From JBCCAG01 sp050331115 (GTDB lineage: Bacteria; Cyanobacteriota; Cyanobacteriia; CAKZMO01), in NCBI GenBank assembly GCA_050331115.1, contig JBHJHD010000119.1, forward strand, positions 1 to 14,771: DNA of 14,771 bases, read 5' to 3'. Shown in pieces: positions 1 to 6,630 of this stretch (position 1 is the first letter of the stretch; each line of letters starts with the position of its first letter). The translations under genes were made by a program, and so were the position numbers. Below the pieces are notes generated by a model. It had not been told where the DNA came from, did not search any database, and was given only the letters and a program-made list of their open reading frames with translations.

Positions 1-734
1 TCCCCCTCCACAAAGTAGGGGGTGTAGCCGTAGCCGCGAAACAGCGCCTCTAGCTCCTCGTGGCTGATGCGCGACAGAATAGTGGGGTTGGCAATTTTGT
101 AGCCGTTCAGGTGCAGCACCGGCAGCACCGCCCCGTCCCGCGCCGGGTTGATGAACTTATTAGAATGCCAGGCGGTGGCCAGCGGCCCCGTCTCCGATTC
201 GCCGTCCCCCACCACGCAGGCCACGATTAAGTCAGGGTTATCGAGCGCCGCGCCGTAGGCGTGGGAGAGGCTGTAGCCCAGCTCTCCGCCCTCGTGCATC
301 GACCCCGGCGTCTCTGGGGTGCAGTGGCTGCCGATGCCGCCGGGGAAGGAAAACTGCTTGAAAAACCGCTGCATCCCCGCTTCGTCCTGGGCTTTATTCG
401 GGTAGACCTCGGAGTAGGTGCCCTCTAGGTACACCGGCCCCAAAACGCCGGGAGCCCCGTGCCCCGGCCCCGTCACGTAGATCATATTGAGATCCCGCGC
501 TTTGATGAGTCGGTTGAGGTGCACGTAGAGGAAGCTCAAGCCCGGGCTGGTGCCCCAGTGTCCCAGCAGCCGCTGCTTAACGTGCTCCGTAGTCAGGGGC
601 TGGCGCAGCAGCGGGTTATCCCGCAGGTAAATCATGCCGATGGCCAAGTAGTTACAGGCGCGCCAATAGGCGTGGATCCGGCTCAGCTCTTGGTTTGAGA
701 GGGTGCTATTCTGAGGACGATACGCAACTGTCAT
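1..734 (-). CDS. xfp: Phosphoketolase, N-terminal part (runs off the left edge)
   Basis: This is a thiamine-diphosphate enzyme that splits xylulose 5-phosphate and/or fructose 6-phosphate with phosphate, giving acetyl phosphate plus a shorter sugar phosphate, in the cytoplasm. The first 244 residues are present, out of a family length of roughly 800. They carry the family signatures GHWGTSPG (about 58-65) and GPGHGAPG (89-96). The ThDP-binding stretch begins at GDGESETG (176-183), followed by HSNKFINP and LHLNGYKI. The start is the ATG at 732-734, which gives the usual MTVAYRP-type N-terminus. It is transcribed divergently from the histidine phosphatase, across an intergenic region with repeats. 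The family is certain. Substrate preference (Xpk or Xfp type) cannot be read from this part. Confidence 0.96.
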   Translation of the reverse strand, partial: MTVAYRPQNSTLSNQELSRIHAYWRACNYLAIGMIYLRDNPLLRQPLTTEHVKQRLLGHWGTSPGLSFLYVHLNRLIKARDLNMIYVTGPGHGAPGVLGPVYLEGTYSEVYPNKAQDEAGMQRFFKQFSFPGGIGSHCTPETPGSMHEGGELGYSLSHAYGAALDNPDLIVACVVGDGESETGPLATAWHSNKFINPARDGAVLPVLHLNGYKIANPTILSRISHEELEALFRGYGYTPYFVEG

Positions 735-768
735 AGCTATACTCACCTTCGAGTAATAAACGACTCTG

Positions 769-794
769 TACAATTCGTGTCTTACAATTCGTGT
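769..794. repeat. 12-bp direct repeat TACAATTCGTGT, two copies
   Basis: TACAATTCGTGT occurs at 769-780 and again, identically, at 783-794, with a 2-base gap (14-base period). It lies 35-60 bases upstream of the phosphoketolase ATG, where a regulator or the promoter of that gene would sit. It may be a tandem binding site or a simple small duplication. No known regulator motif is recognised. Confidence 0.6.
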
Positions 795-970
795 TTTGCT
801 CAGCCCCGCGCTGGAGTAGTAGGGAGAGTGGCGTAGCGCGCCATACCCTCCAAAATCTGTTCCTTACGCAATTGGGAATTGCTATAGGAAAGAAGAGGTC
901 GCTTAGCCAAATTGTAAAGCCCCTAATCGGTTTGAGGTGCGATCGCAACATACCCTATGCGTGGGCAATC

Positions 971-988
971 CATAGACTTAAATCTATG
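971..988. promoter_or_regulatory. Palindrome CATAGACTTAAATCTATG (operator candidate)
   Basis: The arms CATAGA and TCTATG are perfect inverted repeats around a 6-base AT centre. The flanks AATC on the left and GATT on the right extend the dyad, with one extra base on the right. It lies 83-100 bases upstream of the histidine phosphatase start. TAAATCTATGC within and just after it recurs in the second element at 1002-1021. A dimeric regulator site is a reasonable inference, but the regulator is unknown. Confidence 0.4.
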
Positions 989-1001
989 CGATTTTAGGCA
1001 G

Positions 1002-1021
1002 GCATAAATCTAAATCTATGC
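1002..1021. promoter_or_regulatory. Second, imperfect palindrome GCATAAATCTAAATCTATGC
   Basis: This 20-base element matches its own reverse complement at 16 of 20 positions, with outer arms GCATA and TATGC. Its centre is 32 bases from the centre of the palindrome at 971-988, about three helical turns, so both would face the same side of the DNA. It ends 49 bases before the histidine phosphatase ATG. Confidence 0.35.
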
Positions 1022-1070
1022 AGACACCACTCGTCTCTAGTCTGAATCTTATCCTCGTACCCGATTTATC

Positions 1071-1712
1071 ATGAGTCTTAAGCTATACCTTTTGCGCCAC
1101 GGCGAAACCACCCACAGTCAGTCCGGGGGCTTCTGCGGCTCCTTAGACCCCGGGCTCACCGAATCGGGCTTTGCCATGGCCGACGCTTTTGCCGATGCCT
1201 ACGCCGACACCCCCTGGACGGCCATCTACGCTAGCCCCATGACCCGCACCCGCCAAACCGCCGCGCCCATCTGCAAGCGCGTGGGCATTGAGCCGATTAT
1301 CCGCGACGGCATTAAAGAGATGCACTTCGGCGACTGGGAAGATAAGACTAAAGAGACCGTCTATGAGAACTACACCGAGGACTACGTGCGCTGGCTGACG
1401 GAGCCGGCCTGGAATCCGCCCACGGGCGGCGGTGAGACCAGCGTGCAGGTGGCTAGCCGGGCCATGCAGGTGATCGCTGAAATTGAGGAGGCTCATCCCG
1501 AGGGCCACGTGCTGGTGGTGAGCCACAAGTCGACTATTCGCCTGATGATCTGCAGCCTGATGGGGATGGATCTGGGCCGCTACCGCGATCGCATCGAGAT
1601 GCTGACGGCGTCGGTGTCCCTGGTGATTTTTGACGTCCACGGGCCGCTGCTGAAGATTTTGGGCGATCGCCATCATTTACCACCTGAACTTCGCGAGCGG
1701 GCTGGGACTTAA
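1071..1712 (+). CDS. Histidine phosphatase family protein (phosphoglycerate mutase-like)
   Basis: This is a 213-residue, single-domain protein of the histidine phosphatase superfamily, which forms a phosphohistidine intermediate during phosphoryl transfer or hydrolysis. The catalytic RHG motif is at residues 9-11 (His10, in YLLRHGET). The substrate-pocket region ASPMTRTRQTA spans about 54-64, the acid residue lies in KEMHFGDWE (Glu83), and the second catalytic histidine is in VVSHKS (His152). No signal peptide or membrane segment is seen, so it is probably cytoplasmic. It could be a GpmB/CobC-like phosphatase or a sugar-phosphate phosphatase. The true substrate cannot be told from sequence, and no cobalamin genes are nearby to favour CobC. 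The frame stays open for 57 codons after its stop (see findings). Confidence 0.9.
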   Translation: MSLKLYLLRHGETTHSQSGGFCGSLDPGLTESGFAMADAFADAYADTPWTAIYASPMTRTRQTAAPICKRVGIEPIIRDGIKEMHFGDWEDKTKETVYENYTEDYVRWLTEPAWNPPTGGGETSVQVASRAMQVIAEIEEAHPEGHVLVVSHKSTIRLMICSLMGMDLGRYRDRIEMLTASVSLVIFDVHGPLLKILGDRHHLPPELRERAGT

Positions 1713-1997
1713 GGCGGACTGGCAGAACAAATTCGCGACGTTGTGGTGGATGACATTGCGATCGCCTGGCTCTCTGGATTACCCAGCGGAGCAGCGTGGG
1801 CAAAGCCTTACCGGTATCTACTTTTTTTCCTCCGATCCGCCTGTTTGCCCACCAATACATTTGCCCAGAGGCATTATCGAAGCTAAGTTTCCATGGGCGC
1901 TGCCCACCCTCCGCGCTTTTCGCGCCTTTCTAAATTGGCCCTTCAAAGTTGGTAGGATACGGAAGAGTCGAGCGCCGAGCTAGAGCGAGGCCTGCTA

Positions 1998-2558
1998 ATG
2001 ACAGCCCAAATCCTGCGCAAAAAATTTACGGTGGGTCAGTATCACCAGATGGTTACGTCTGGAATTTTGGCCGAGGGCGATCGCGTAGAGCTACTGGCAG
2101 GAGAGATTATTGAGATGTCGCCAGTGGGAAGGCAGCATGCGGCCTGTGTCGATCGCCTTAACGAGCTACTGGTGATGGCTTTTACGCCTGCGGCGACTGT
2201 ACGGGTGCAAAGTCCTATTCATCTGAGCGAGAGTTCTGAACCGCAGCCGGATGTCGCACTGCTGCGAAGAAGGGACGATTTTTATGCCCAGGGGCATCCG
2301 CAGCCGGAGGACGTTTTGGCGGTGGTGGAGGTTTCTGATACGACGGTGGCATTTGACCGCAGCATAAAGCTGCCGCTCTACGCCCGTCATGGCATTGCGG
2401 AGGTGTGGATTGTTGACCTCAATGGCAGGGCTGTGGAGGTTTACCGGGAGCCCAGCGGGTCGGGGTATCAACAGGTGCAGAGGCTTGAGGAAGGGGAGGT
2501 GATTGCTTTTCAGAGCTTGGGTAAGCGGGCGATCGCGGTAGAGGAAATCTTGGGTTAA
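1998..2558 (+). CDS. Uma2 family protein (DUF820, PD-(D/E)XK nuclease fold)
   Basis: At 186 residues this is the typical full length of the Uma2/DUF820 family, which is greatly expanded in cyanobacteria and has a restriction-endonuclease-like fold. The expected blocks are present in order: RVELLAGEIIEMSPVG (30-44), PQPDVALL (83-89, Asp85), VVEVSDTT (109-116, Glu111), then Lys124 followed by YARHGIAEVWIVDL (about 128-141). The candidate active-site set Asp85, Glu111 and Lys124 looks intact. The biological role of the family is not settled: the fold suggests nuclease activity, and many copies sit alone in genomes, as here. The gene lies between a histidine phosphatase and degraded gene remnants, without an obvious operon partner. 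Confidence 0.93.
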   Translation: MTAQILRKKFTVGQYHQMVTSGILAEGDRVELLAGEIIEMSPVGRQHAACVDRLNELLVMAFTPAATVRVQSPIHLSESSEPQPDVALLRRRDDFYAQGHPQPEDVLAVVEVSDTTVAFDRSIKLPLYARHGIAEVWIVDLNGRAVEVYREPSGSGYQQVQRLEEGEVIAFQSLGKRAIAVEEILG

Positions 2559-2646
2559 TGCTTTATCAGAGCTCAGTATTGGACTCATGTAGATTGGGGT
2601 TACATATCATGATCAAATCAGTAACCTGCCGATGCCGACCTGACCC

Positions 2647-2740
2647 ATGACAGCCGCCCAACCCAGCAGCTCCTCGGCAACGCTACACGACACCGACTAC
2701 ATTCAGTGGCTAGCATTCTGCCGTAGAGCGATCGCCCTGT
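2647..2740 (+). pseudogene. Possible N-terminal remnant of a DUF29-type protein
   Basis: The first 31 codons from the ATG at 2647 include the pattern LHDTDYIQWL (about residues 13-22). This resembles the LYDTDFYxW start that opens DUF29 proteins, a family common in cyanobacteria. The similarity then ends, and from about 2742 a different frame carries GNAT-like sequence. The remainder of a DUF29 domain is absent. This is a judgement from pattern memory over a short stretch. Confidence 0.3.
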
Positions 2741-2741
2741 T

Positions 2742-2886
2742 CTCCGAACTGCACAGCCCAATGACGTCCCCCCAATCCTGCAGTTTATCCAGGAGCTGGC
2801 CGACTACGGAAAAACTGCGCCATGAGGCGATCGCCACCACCTCCCTGAGGCGCTGCGGCAGCGAGCGGGAACTTAGCTCACCTTAG
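2742..2886 (+). pseudogene. Frameshifted N-terminal relic of a GNAT N-acetyltransferase
   Basis: Reading 2742-2807 gives LRTAQPNDVPPILQFIQEL followed by ADY. This closely resembles the first strand and helix of GNAT acetyltransferases of the IRPA..DVP.IL.FI.ELAEYEKL type. That frame stops after GKTAP, but skipping one base (the extra G at 2808 or 2809) resumes the pattern as EKLRHEAIAT from 2809. A second indel seems to follow near 2840, where the shifted frame reads LPEALRQRAGT. The acetyl-CoA-binding core of the domain, about 100 further residues, is missing. It is therefore a dead fragment and not a short gene. Confidence 0.55.
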
Positions 2887-3031
2887 AGCGTCATATAACT
2901 GATCTGCCCATTTGCGGGCTTCTGGTGTATACCTAGTCATGGGTACGCCAGAGGTTCGCTCGCCAAATTTTACAGGCTAAGAATCTCGACCTACACCTGA
3001 AAACCCTTGTAAGACGACTACTGTAGGCACC

Positions 3032-3847
3032 ATGGCGCAGCGCTACGTTCGAGTTCAAACCGAAGCAGGGCAGCTTCACTACGGGCTTCTACAGCTCGAC
3101 CGGCGCGTTCAAATTTTAGACGCTCCGCCGTGGCTTCAAGGTCAACCCATCGACCAGGTCCTAGCGCCTGACGGCTACAGGCTCTTATCGCCCTGTGCCC
3201 CTTCGAAGATCGTTGCAGTGGGGCGAAACTACGCCAAGCATGCGGCTGAAATGGGGGGTGGTGTCCCCGAAGAGCCGCTCTTGTTTCTCAAGCCCTCCAC
3301 CGCCGTACTGCCCAGCCACCGCCCCATTCAATATCCCTCTCAATCAAAACGCGTCGACTACGAGGGGGAGCTCGCCATCGTCATCGGTGGCCGCTGTAAA
3401 AACTGCTCCCTCGATGAGGCCAGCCGCAAAATTTGGGGCTACACCATCGCCAACGACGTCACCGCCCGCGACCTACAGCGCAAAGATGGTCAATGGACCC
3501 GGGCTAAGGGATTCGACACCTTCTGCCCGCTGGGCCCCTGGATTGTAAGAGAGCTTCCCCTCGGGGCCCGCTTAGAGACGTTTCTCAATGATTCAGAAAC
3601 GCCCGTTCAGTCCACCACGACTAGCGATATGGTACACAAACCTGCGGAGCTTGTCGCATACATCAGCCAGACCATGACGCTCTTGCCGGGAGATGTCGTA
3701 CTGACGGGAACGCCTGAAGGCGTCGGTCCGATGACCGTTGGCGATCGCGTCAGGATCAGTATTGAGGGGATTGGCGTGCTGGAGAACTCCTTGGTCTCTC
3801 GCCAGACGGCCACCATAGATATGAATCAATCCAGGACCGGAAGCTAG
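3032..3847 (+). CDS. Fumarylacetoacetate hydrolase (FAH) family protein
   Basis: This is a 271-residue, metal-dependent enzyme of the FAH superfamily, which hydrolyses or decarboxylates acyl-pyruvate and related 2-oxo compounds in the cytoplasm. A short N-terminal lobe (about 1-55) precedes the catalytic domain, which opens with KIVAVGRNYAKHAAEMG (59-75). The metal-binding acids are seen in DYEGELA (Glu111, Glu113) and NDVTARD (Asp142). Conserved AKGFDTFCPLGPW (158-170) and LTGTPEGVGPM (224-234) complete the fold. Likely activities are acylpyruvase, oxaloacetate decarboxylase or 2-hydroxyhepta-diene-dioate-isomerase-like. Such genes are often over-annotated as the last of these, and no aromatic-degradation genes are nearby. 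The ATG at 3032 lacks a strong Shine-Dalgarno site. Confidence 0.93.
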   Translation: MAQRYVRVQTEAGQLHYGLLQLDRRVQILDAPPWLQGQPIDQVLAPDGYRLLSPCAPSKIVAVGRNYAKHAAEMGGGVPEEPLLFLKPSTAVLPSHRPIQYPSQSKRVDYEGELAIVIGGRCKNCSLDEASRKIWGYTIANDVTARDLQRKDGQWTRAKGFDTFCPLGPWIVRELPLGARLETFLNDSETPVQSTTTSDMVHKPAELVAYISQTMTLLPGDVVLTGTPEGVGPMTVGDRVRISIEGIGVLENSLVSRQTATIDMNQSRTGS

Positions 3848-3885
3848 CAGCAATGCCAGCCGCGCCTCATTAAACCCGGACCCCG

Positions 3886-4407
3886 CTAACGAACCTGAGC
3901 GTAGACGGCTTCCGAAAGCGTCGGGATCTCCGCGTAGCGGCCCCGAGCCGACTGAAAAATCGAGTAGCCGGCCAGCGCAACCGTTCCCAAGAACAGCACG
4001 TTGGCGATCGTCATGCCAATAATGCCGCCGCTGAAAGCCGAAGACCCGAGGCTGTTAGGAACCGTAGTGACCAGACTCCAAAGCAGCCCAAAAATGCTGA
4101 GGGCGATGCCGATAAGAATCGCCTGCATGGTGTTAAAGCGGACGAAGTGGCGAATGCGATCGTTGCGTACCACGAGGGCGATTAGGGCAATAAACACCAC
4201 GAGACCGCCTAGGCCGAAGGGAAACACGCTCAACACTGTCCCGTAGACGATCAGAAACGGCCACAGGGGCAAAACTAAAAAGCTGAGCTGGGGAAATTGG
4301 CGAAAGAAAACCTGACCATACTGCGTGTAGGCCTCCATCAGCGGCAGCACATACACCAAACAGGCAAATACTCGGTCCCAAGGGGTTGTTTGTCCACGCC
4401 AAGTCAT
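3886..4407 (-). CDS. Tic20/Ycf60-family membrane protein
   Basis: This 173-residue integral membrane protein resembles the cyanobacterial homologues of plant Tic20 (Ycf60 in red algal plastids). Plant Tic20 is a channel-forming part of the inner-envelope protein import machinery, while the role in cyanobacteria is not established. Hydrophobic segments lie at about 11-26, 42-62, 66-80, 93-113 and 128-151. The family hallmark RNDRIRHFVRFNTMQAILI spans 81-99. It ends 38 bases from the convergent FAH-family gene, and no terminator hairpin is evident between them. It is preceded by a 221-base gap from folC on the same strand, so it probably has its own promoter. Confidence 0.88.
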   Translation of the reverse strand: MTWRGQTTPWDRVFACLVYVLPLMEAYTQYGQVFFRQFPQLSFLVLPLWPFLIVYGTVLSVFPFGLGGLVVFIALIALVVRNDRIRHFVRFNTMQAILIGIALSIFGLLWSLVTTVPNSLGSSAFSGGIIGMTIANVLFLGTVALAGYSIFQSARGRYAEIPTLSEAVYAQVR

Positions 4408-4628
4408 AGTGAAATCTCCCGTTGCTCGCTAAGCTCGATAGCTGGCCCACCGCTGCGTTCTCCACACATCGAGCTGCAATTTTTAGCTGTGAATACTTCC
4501 TCTAGGATAGCGGTTTTGCCGAGGCGATCGGGGTCATCGCGCTCAAGCAAGCCCAAACTTGACCCAAATCATGACCGCTCTTGAGCTAAACATCAGCGTT
4601 CCTTGACACACAATTGCGGCAAACCGGG

Positions 4629-6086
4629 CTAGAAGGCCAACGCACGACTTCGCGCCATCATGCTGCCGATTAGATAAATGGAGCCGCACAGCACCACTGG
4701 TGGAGGCTCAGGGCAGGCTTTGGCGACGCGAACGGCCCAATCTAACCCGAGAAACCCATCTTTAGCAGTCACTACCTCGCTCGCGGCGCAGCGGTCTTGG
4801 GCGTCGCGCATGAGATTTTCCGGGTCTGCGGTTTGATGGCCCGGCACCGGCACGAAGCAAACGCGATCGCCCGGACGCAGCAGCGCTGAGAGCACCTCGG
4901 GGTGGTCTTTATTGGACAGCATGCCGATAACCCAGCAGGTCGGAGCCGGATTTGCTGTTGCCTTGTCCGATACCCGGCGCTGCGCTGTCTGCTCTTCTAT
5001 ATATCTATCAATATATTGGCGCAGCGCCCGGGCCGCCTCGGCATTGTGCGCCCCGTCAATCAGAAGCGGCACGCCCTGCCAGCTGGTCCATTGGAGCCTA
5101 GCAGGCCAGCGGGTTTTTCCCATGCCGACCTGCATGTCTTGCGTAGAAATCGACCAGCCCTGACGCTGCAGCAGCTGCAGCAGGGCAATCGCTACCGCTG
5201 AGTTGGCGTACTGATGCGGCCCCAGCAGCGCTAGGGGATAGGTTATGGGGGAAAAGTCGTTTGACGGCGGCAGGAATTTAGCCCAGGTTTGACCCCGTTT
5301 TGGCCCGTTCTGTGGTCCGCTCTGTAGGTTATATGCCGGTGCGGGCGCGGCTGGGGAGACCCAAATTAGAGGGCAGCCCACCTCTCGCGATCGCTCAGCA
5401 ATGACGGCGGCGGCCTCTTTAGGCACCGGGGCCACCACCGCAGGCACGCCAGGCTTCAAGATGCCGGCCTTTTCCCCAGCGATATCAGCCAGGGTAGGGC
5501 CCAAACGCTGCCAGTGGTCGCGGCCAATGGAGGTGATGGCGGTGGCTAGAGGGCGATCGCAGACGTTAGTGGCATCGAGGCGTCCCCCCAAGCCCACCTC
5601 CACAACGGCGATATCCACCGCCTGCTGGGCAAAATGGAGCCAAGCCGCCGCTGTAATCAGCTCGAACTGCGTTGGGGCAAGGGCGTGGGCGGCAGCGGTT
5701 TCAGCAGCAGAGCAGAGGATGTCGTGCAGGGTTTCAGCATCAATCGGCACCTCATCAATGCAGATACGCTCGGTCCAGCTCACGAGGTGGGGTGAAGTAT
5801 AGCGGCCGACGCGATACCCCGCTTGGGTCAAGACAGCTGCGAGGTAGGCACACACCGACCCTTTACCGTTTGTTCCGGCCACGTGCACAATTGGGACGGC
5901 GTGGTGAGGATTGCCCAATCGAGCCAGGAGCTGCTCGATTTGCGCTAGCCCAAGATGCACCCCCGCTCTGGCGGTGCGCTGCAGAAGCTGGTCTAGGCGG
6001 TCATCTGCGCCGGAGGAGGCAAATGCGTCTGAGCCCCTGTCGCTTGCGCTGCCGGCGATCGCGCTATTGATGATCTTGTCGGACAT
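4629..6086 (-). CDS. folC: Bifunctional folylpolyglutamate synthase / dihydrofolate synthase
   Basis: This Mur-ligase-type enzyme adds glutamate to dihydropteroate and to reduced folates with ATP, in the cytoplasm. Of 485 residues, the P-loop is HVAGTNGKGS (68-77), followed by YTSPHLVSWTERI (96-108). The family block VVEVGLGGRLDATN is at 161-174, the metal-site histidine is in GRDHWQRLG (His191), and the C-terminal domain opens with LLIDGAHNAEAA (341-352). The N-terminus has about 30 residues before LDQLLQRTARAGVHLGL. No later ATG precedes the conserved region, so I keep the ATG at 6084-6086. Residues about 245-285 form a Pro/Gln/Asn-rich insertion before YPLALLGPHQYAN. The gene is divergent from ndhC. 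Confidence 0.95.
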   Translation of the reverse strand: MSDKIINSAIAGSASDRGSDAFASSGADDRLDQLLQRTARAGVHLGLAQIEQLLARLGNPHHAVPIVHVAGTNGKGSVCAYLAAVLTQAGYRVGRYTSPHLVSWTERICIDEVPIDAETLHDILCSAAETAAAHALAPTQFELITAAAWLHFAQQAVDIAVVEVGLGGRLDATNVCDRPLATAITSIGRDHWQRLGPTLADIAGEKAGILKPGVPAVVAPVPKEAAAVIAERSREVGCPLIWVSPAAPAPAYNLQSGPQNGPKRGQTWAKFLPPSNDFSPITYPLALLGPHQYANSAVAIALLQLLQRQGWSISTQDMQVGMGKTRWPARLQWTSWQGVPLLIDGAHNAEAARALRQYIDRYIEEQTAQRRVSDKATANPAPTCWVIGMLSNKDHPEVLSALLRPGDRVCFVPVPGHQTADPENLMRDAQDRCAASEVVTAKDGFLGLDWAVRVAKACPEPPPVVLCGSIYLIGSMMARSRALAF

Positions 6087-6109
6087 TGGTAGTTAGGGCA
6101 AATGGTTGG

Positions 6110-6135
6110 GCGCACTGGTTCGGCGCACTGGTTCG
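6110..6135. repeat. 13-bp perfect tandem repeat in the folC-ndhC intergenic region
   Basis: GCGCACTGGTTCG occurs at 6110-6122 and is repeated directly at 6123-6135. A weaker third copy (GCACACAGACTGG) follows. The repeat sits in the 181-base region between the divergent folC and ndhC starts, close to folC. It may be simple slippage or part of a regulatory site, and no known motif is recognised. Confidence 0.65.
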
Positions 6136-6205
6136 GCACACAGACTGGGCCATCATAGGGGAAAGATATGGCTAATTTGGCAGAGCCGTGAGACTGAAGG
6201 GCTTT

Positions 6206-6211
6206 TATAAT
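6206..6211 (+). promoter_or_regulatory. Candidate -10 box (TATAAT) for ndhCKJ
   Basis: A perfect TATAAT lies 57 bases upstream of the ndhC start. At the standard 17-base distance the upstream hexamer is GAGCCG, so no -35 consensus is present. A promoter with a good -10 but no -35 is common in cyanobacteria and would depend on an activator. The inferred leader is about 50 bases long. Confidence 0.45.
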
Positions 6212-6267
6212 GAAAAGAAAGGTAGCATTGAGACGTAACTTTTTGAACAGGTAGGGCAGTAGACGCC

Positions 6268-6630
6268 GTGTTTGTCCTTAGTGGATACGAATATCTTCTC
6301 GGATTTTTGATCATTTGTGGGCTAGTGCCCGTGCTGGCACTCGGAGCGTCCTATATTCTTCGCCCCAAGCGCGAAGGCATTGAGCGCCGAACGACCTACG
6401 AATCGGGAATGGAGCCTATTGGTAATGCGTGGATTCAGTTCAACATCCGCTATTACATGTTTGCGCTCGTATTCGTCATCTTCGACGTTGAGGTTGTATT
6501 CCTCTATCCCTGGGCAGTCGCATTCAACCAGCTTGGTCTACTTGCCTTTATCGAGGTTCTCATCTTTGTTGCGATTCTCGTTGTTGGCCTAGTCTATGCA
6601 TGGAGAAAAGGAGCACTAGAATGGTCATGA
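6268..6630 (+). CDS. ndhC: NAD(P)H-quinone oxidoreductase subunit 3 (NdhC)
   Basis: This is a thylakoid/plasma-membrane subunit of the cyanobacterial NDH-1 complex, which carries electrons from ferredoxin to plastoquinone in respiration, cyclic flow and CO2 uptake. Its 120 residues are the normal length. Three membrane helices lie at about 10-30, 63-83 and 90-111. The family block YESGMEPIGNAW (44-55) followed by FNIRYYMFALVFVIFDVEVV (58-77) contains the conserved acidic residues Asp73 and Glu75. Translation starts at GTG (6268-6270). It is the first gene of ndhC-ndhK-ndhJ, the order typical of cyanobacteria and chloroplasts. Its end overlaps ndhK. Confidence 0.98.
   Translation: MFVLSGYEYLLGFLIICGLVPVLALGASYILRPKREGIERRTTYESGMEPIGNAWIQFNIRYYMFALVFVIFDVEVVFLYPWAVAFNQLGLLAFIEVLIFVAILVVGLVYAWRKGALEWS
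6608..6613 (+). promoter_or_regulatory. Shine-Dalgarno site AAGGAG that fixes the ndhK start
   Basis: AAGGAG lies seven bases before the ATG at 6621 and inside the last codons of ndhC. The longer reading from 6600 would start upstream of this site. The ATG at 6627 would leave 13 bases. The site therefore supports 6621 as the start of ndhK. Confidence 0.7.

Larger units (their letters stand above)
735..1070. other. Divergent intergenic region, 336 bases
   Basis: The region separates the phosphoketolase (minus) and histidine phosphatase (plus) genes. Short open frames on either strand (for example 706-951 minus and 791-997 plus) show no recognisable protein pattern, and I treat them as chance. 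What it does hold is a 12-bp direct repeat near the phosphoketolase start, one HIP1 octamer at 939-946, and two palindromic elements near the histidine phosphatase start. No consensus -35/-10 pair stands out for either gene. Confidence 0.7.
2559..3031. other. Intergenic region of 473 bases with gene remnants
   Basis: No intact gene is supported here. The open frame at 2647-2886 is a patchwork. Its first part resembles the N-terminus of a DUF29 protein, and its last part, joined through a frameshift, resembles a GNAT acetyltransferase. A 20-codon minus-strand open frame at 2878-2940 has coding-like composition. Two HIP1 octamers lie at 2728-2735 and 2827-2834. The region looks like eroded gene debris between Uma2 and the FAH-family gene. 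Confidence 0.6.

Noticed and set aside
706..951. Minus-strand 81-codon open frame overlapping the phosphoketolase start
   Set aside because: It overlaps the true start of phosphoketolase in another frame, shows no recognisable domain, and runs through the repeat region.
1143..1676. 177-codon open frame on the minus strand opposite the histidine phosphatase
   Set aside because: Its His/Ala/Gly-rich product has no family pattern, and the opposite strand carries an intact enzyme with all catalytic motifs. It is a GC-rich shadow frame.
1741..1983. 80-codon open frame between the histidine phosphatase and Uma2 genes
   Set aside because: The product is Pro/Arg/Trp-rich with no domain pattern. A different frame carries the more protein-like stretch, so this one is chance.
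4532..4586. Inverted pairs GGTCAT/ATGACC and GCTCAAG/CTTGAGC upstream of the Tic20-family gene
   Set aside because: The pairs cross each other (pseudoknot order) with wide spacing and no T run. They are most likely chance in a short intergenic region.
6600..6620. ATG at 6600 as the start of ndhK
   Set aside because: The Shine-Dalgarno site AAGGAG at 6608-6613 lies downstream of it, and the extra seven residues (MEKRSTR) are merely the ndhC end read in another frame.
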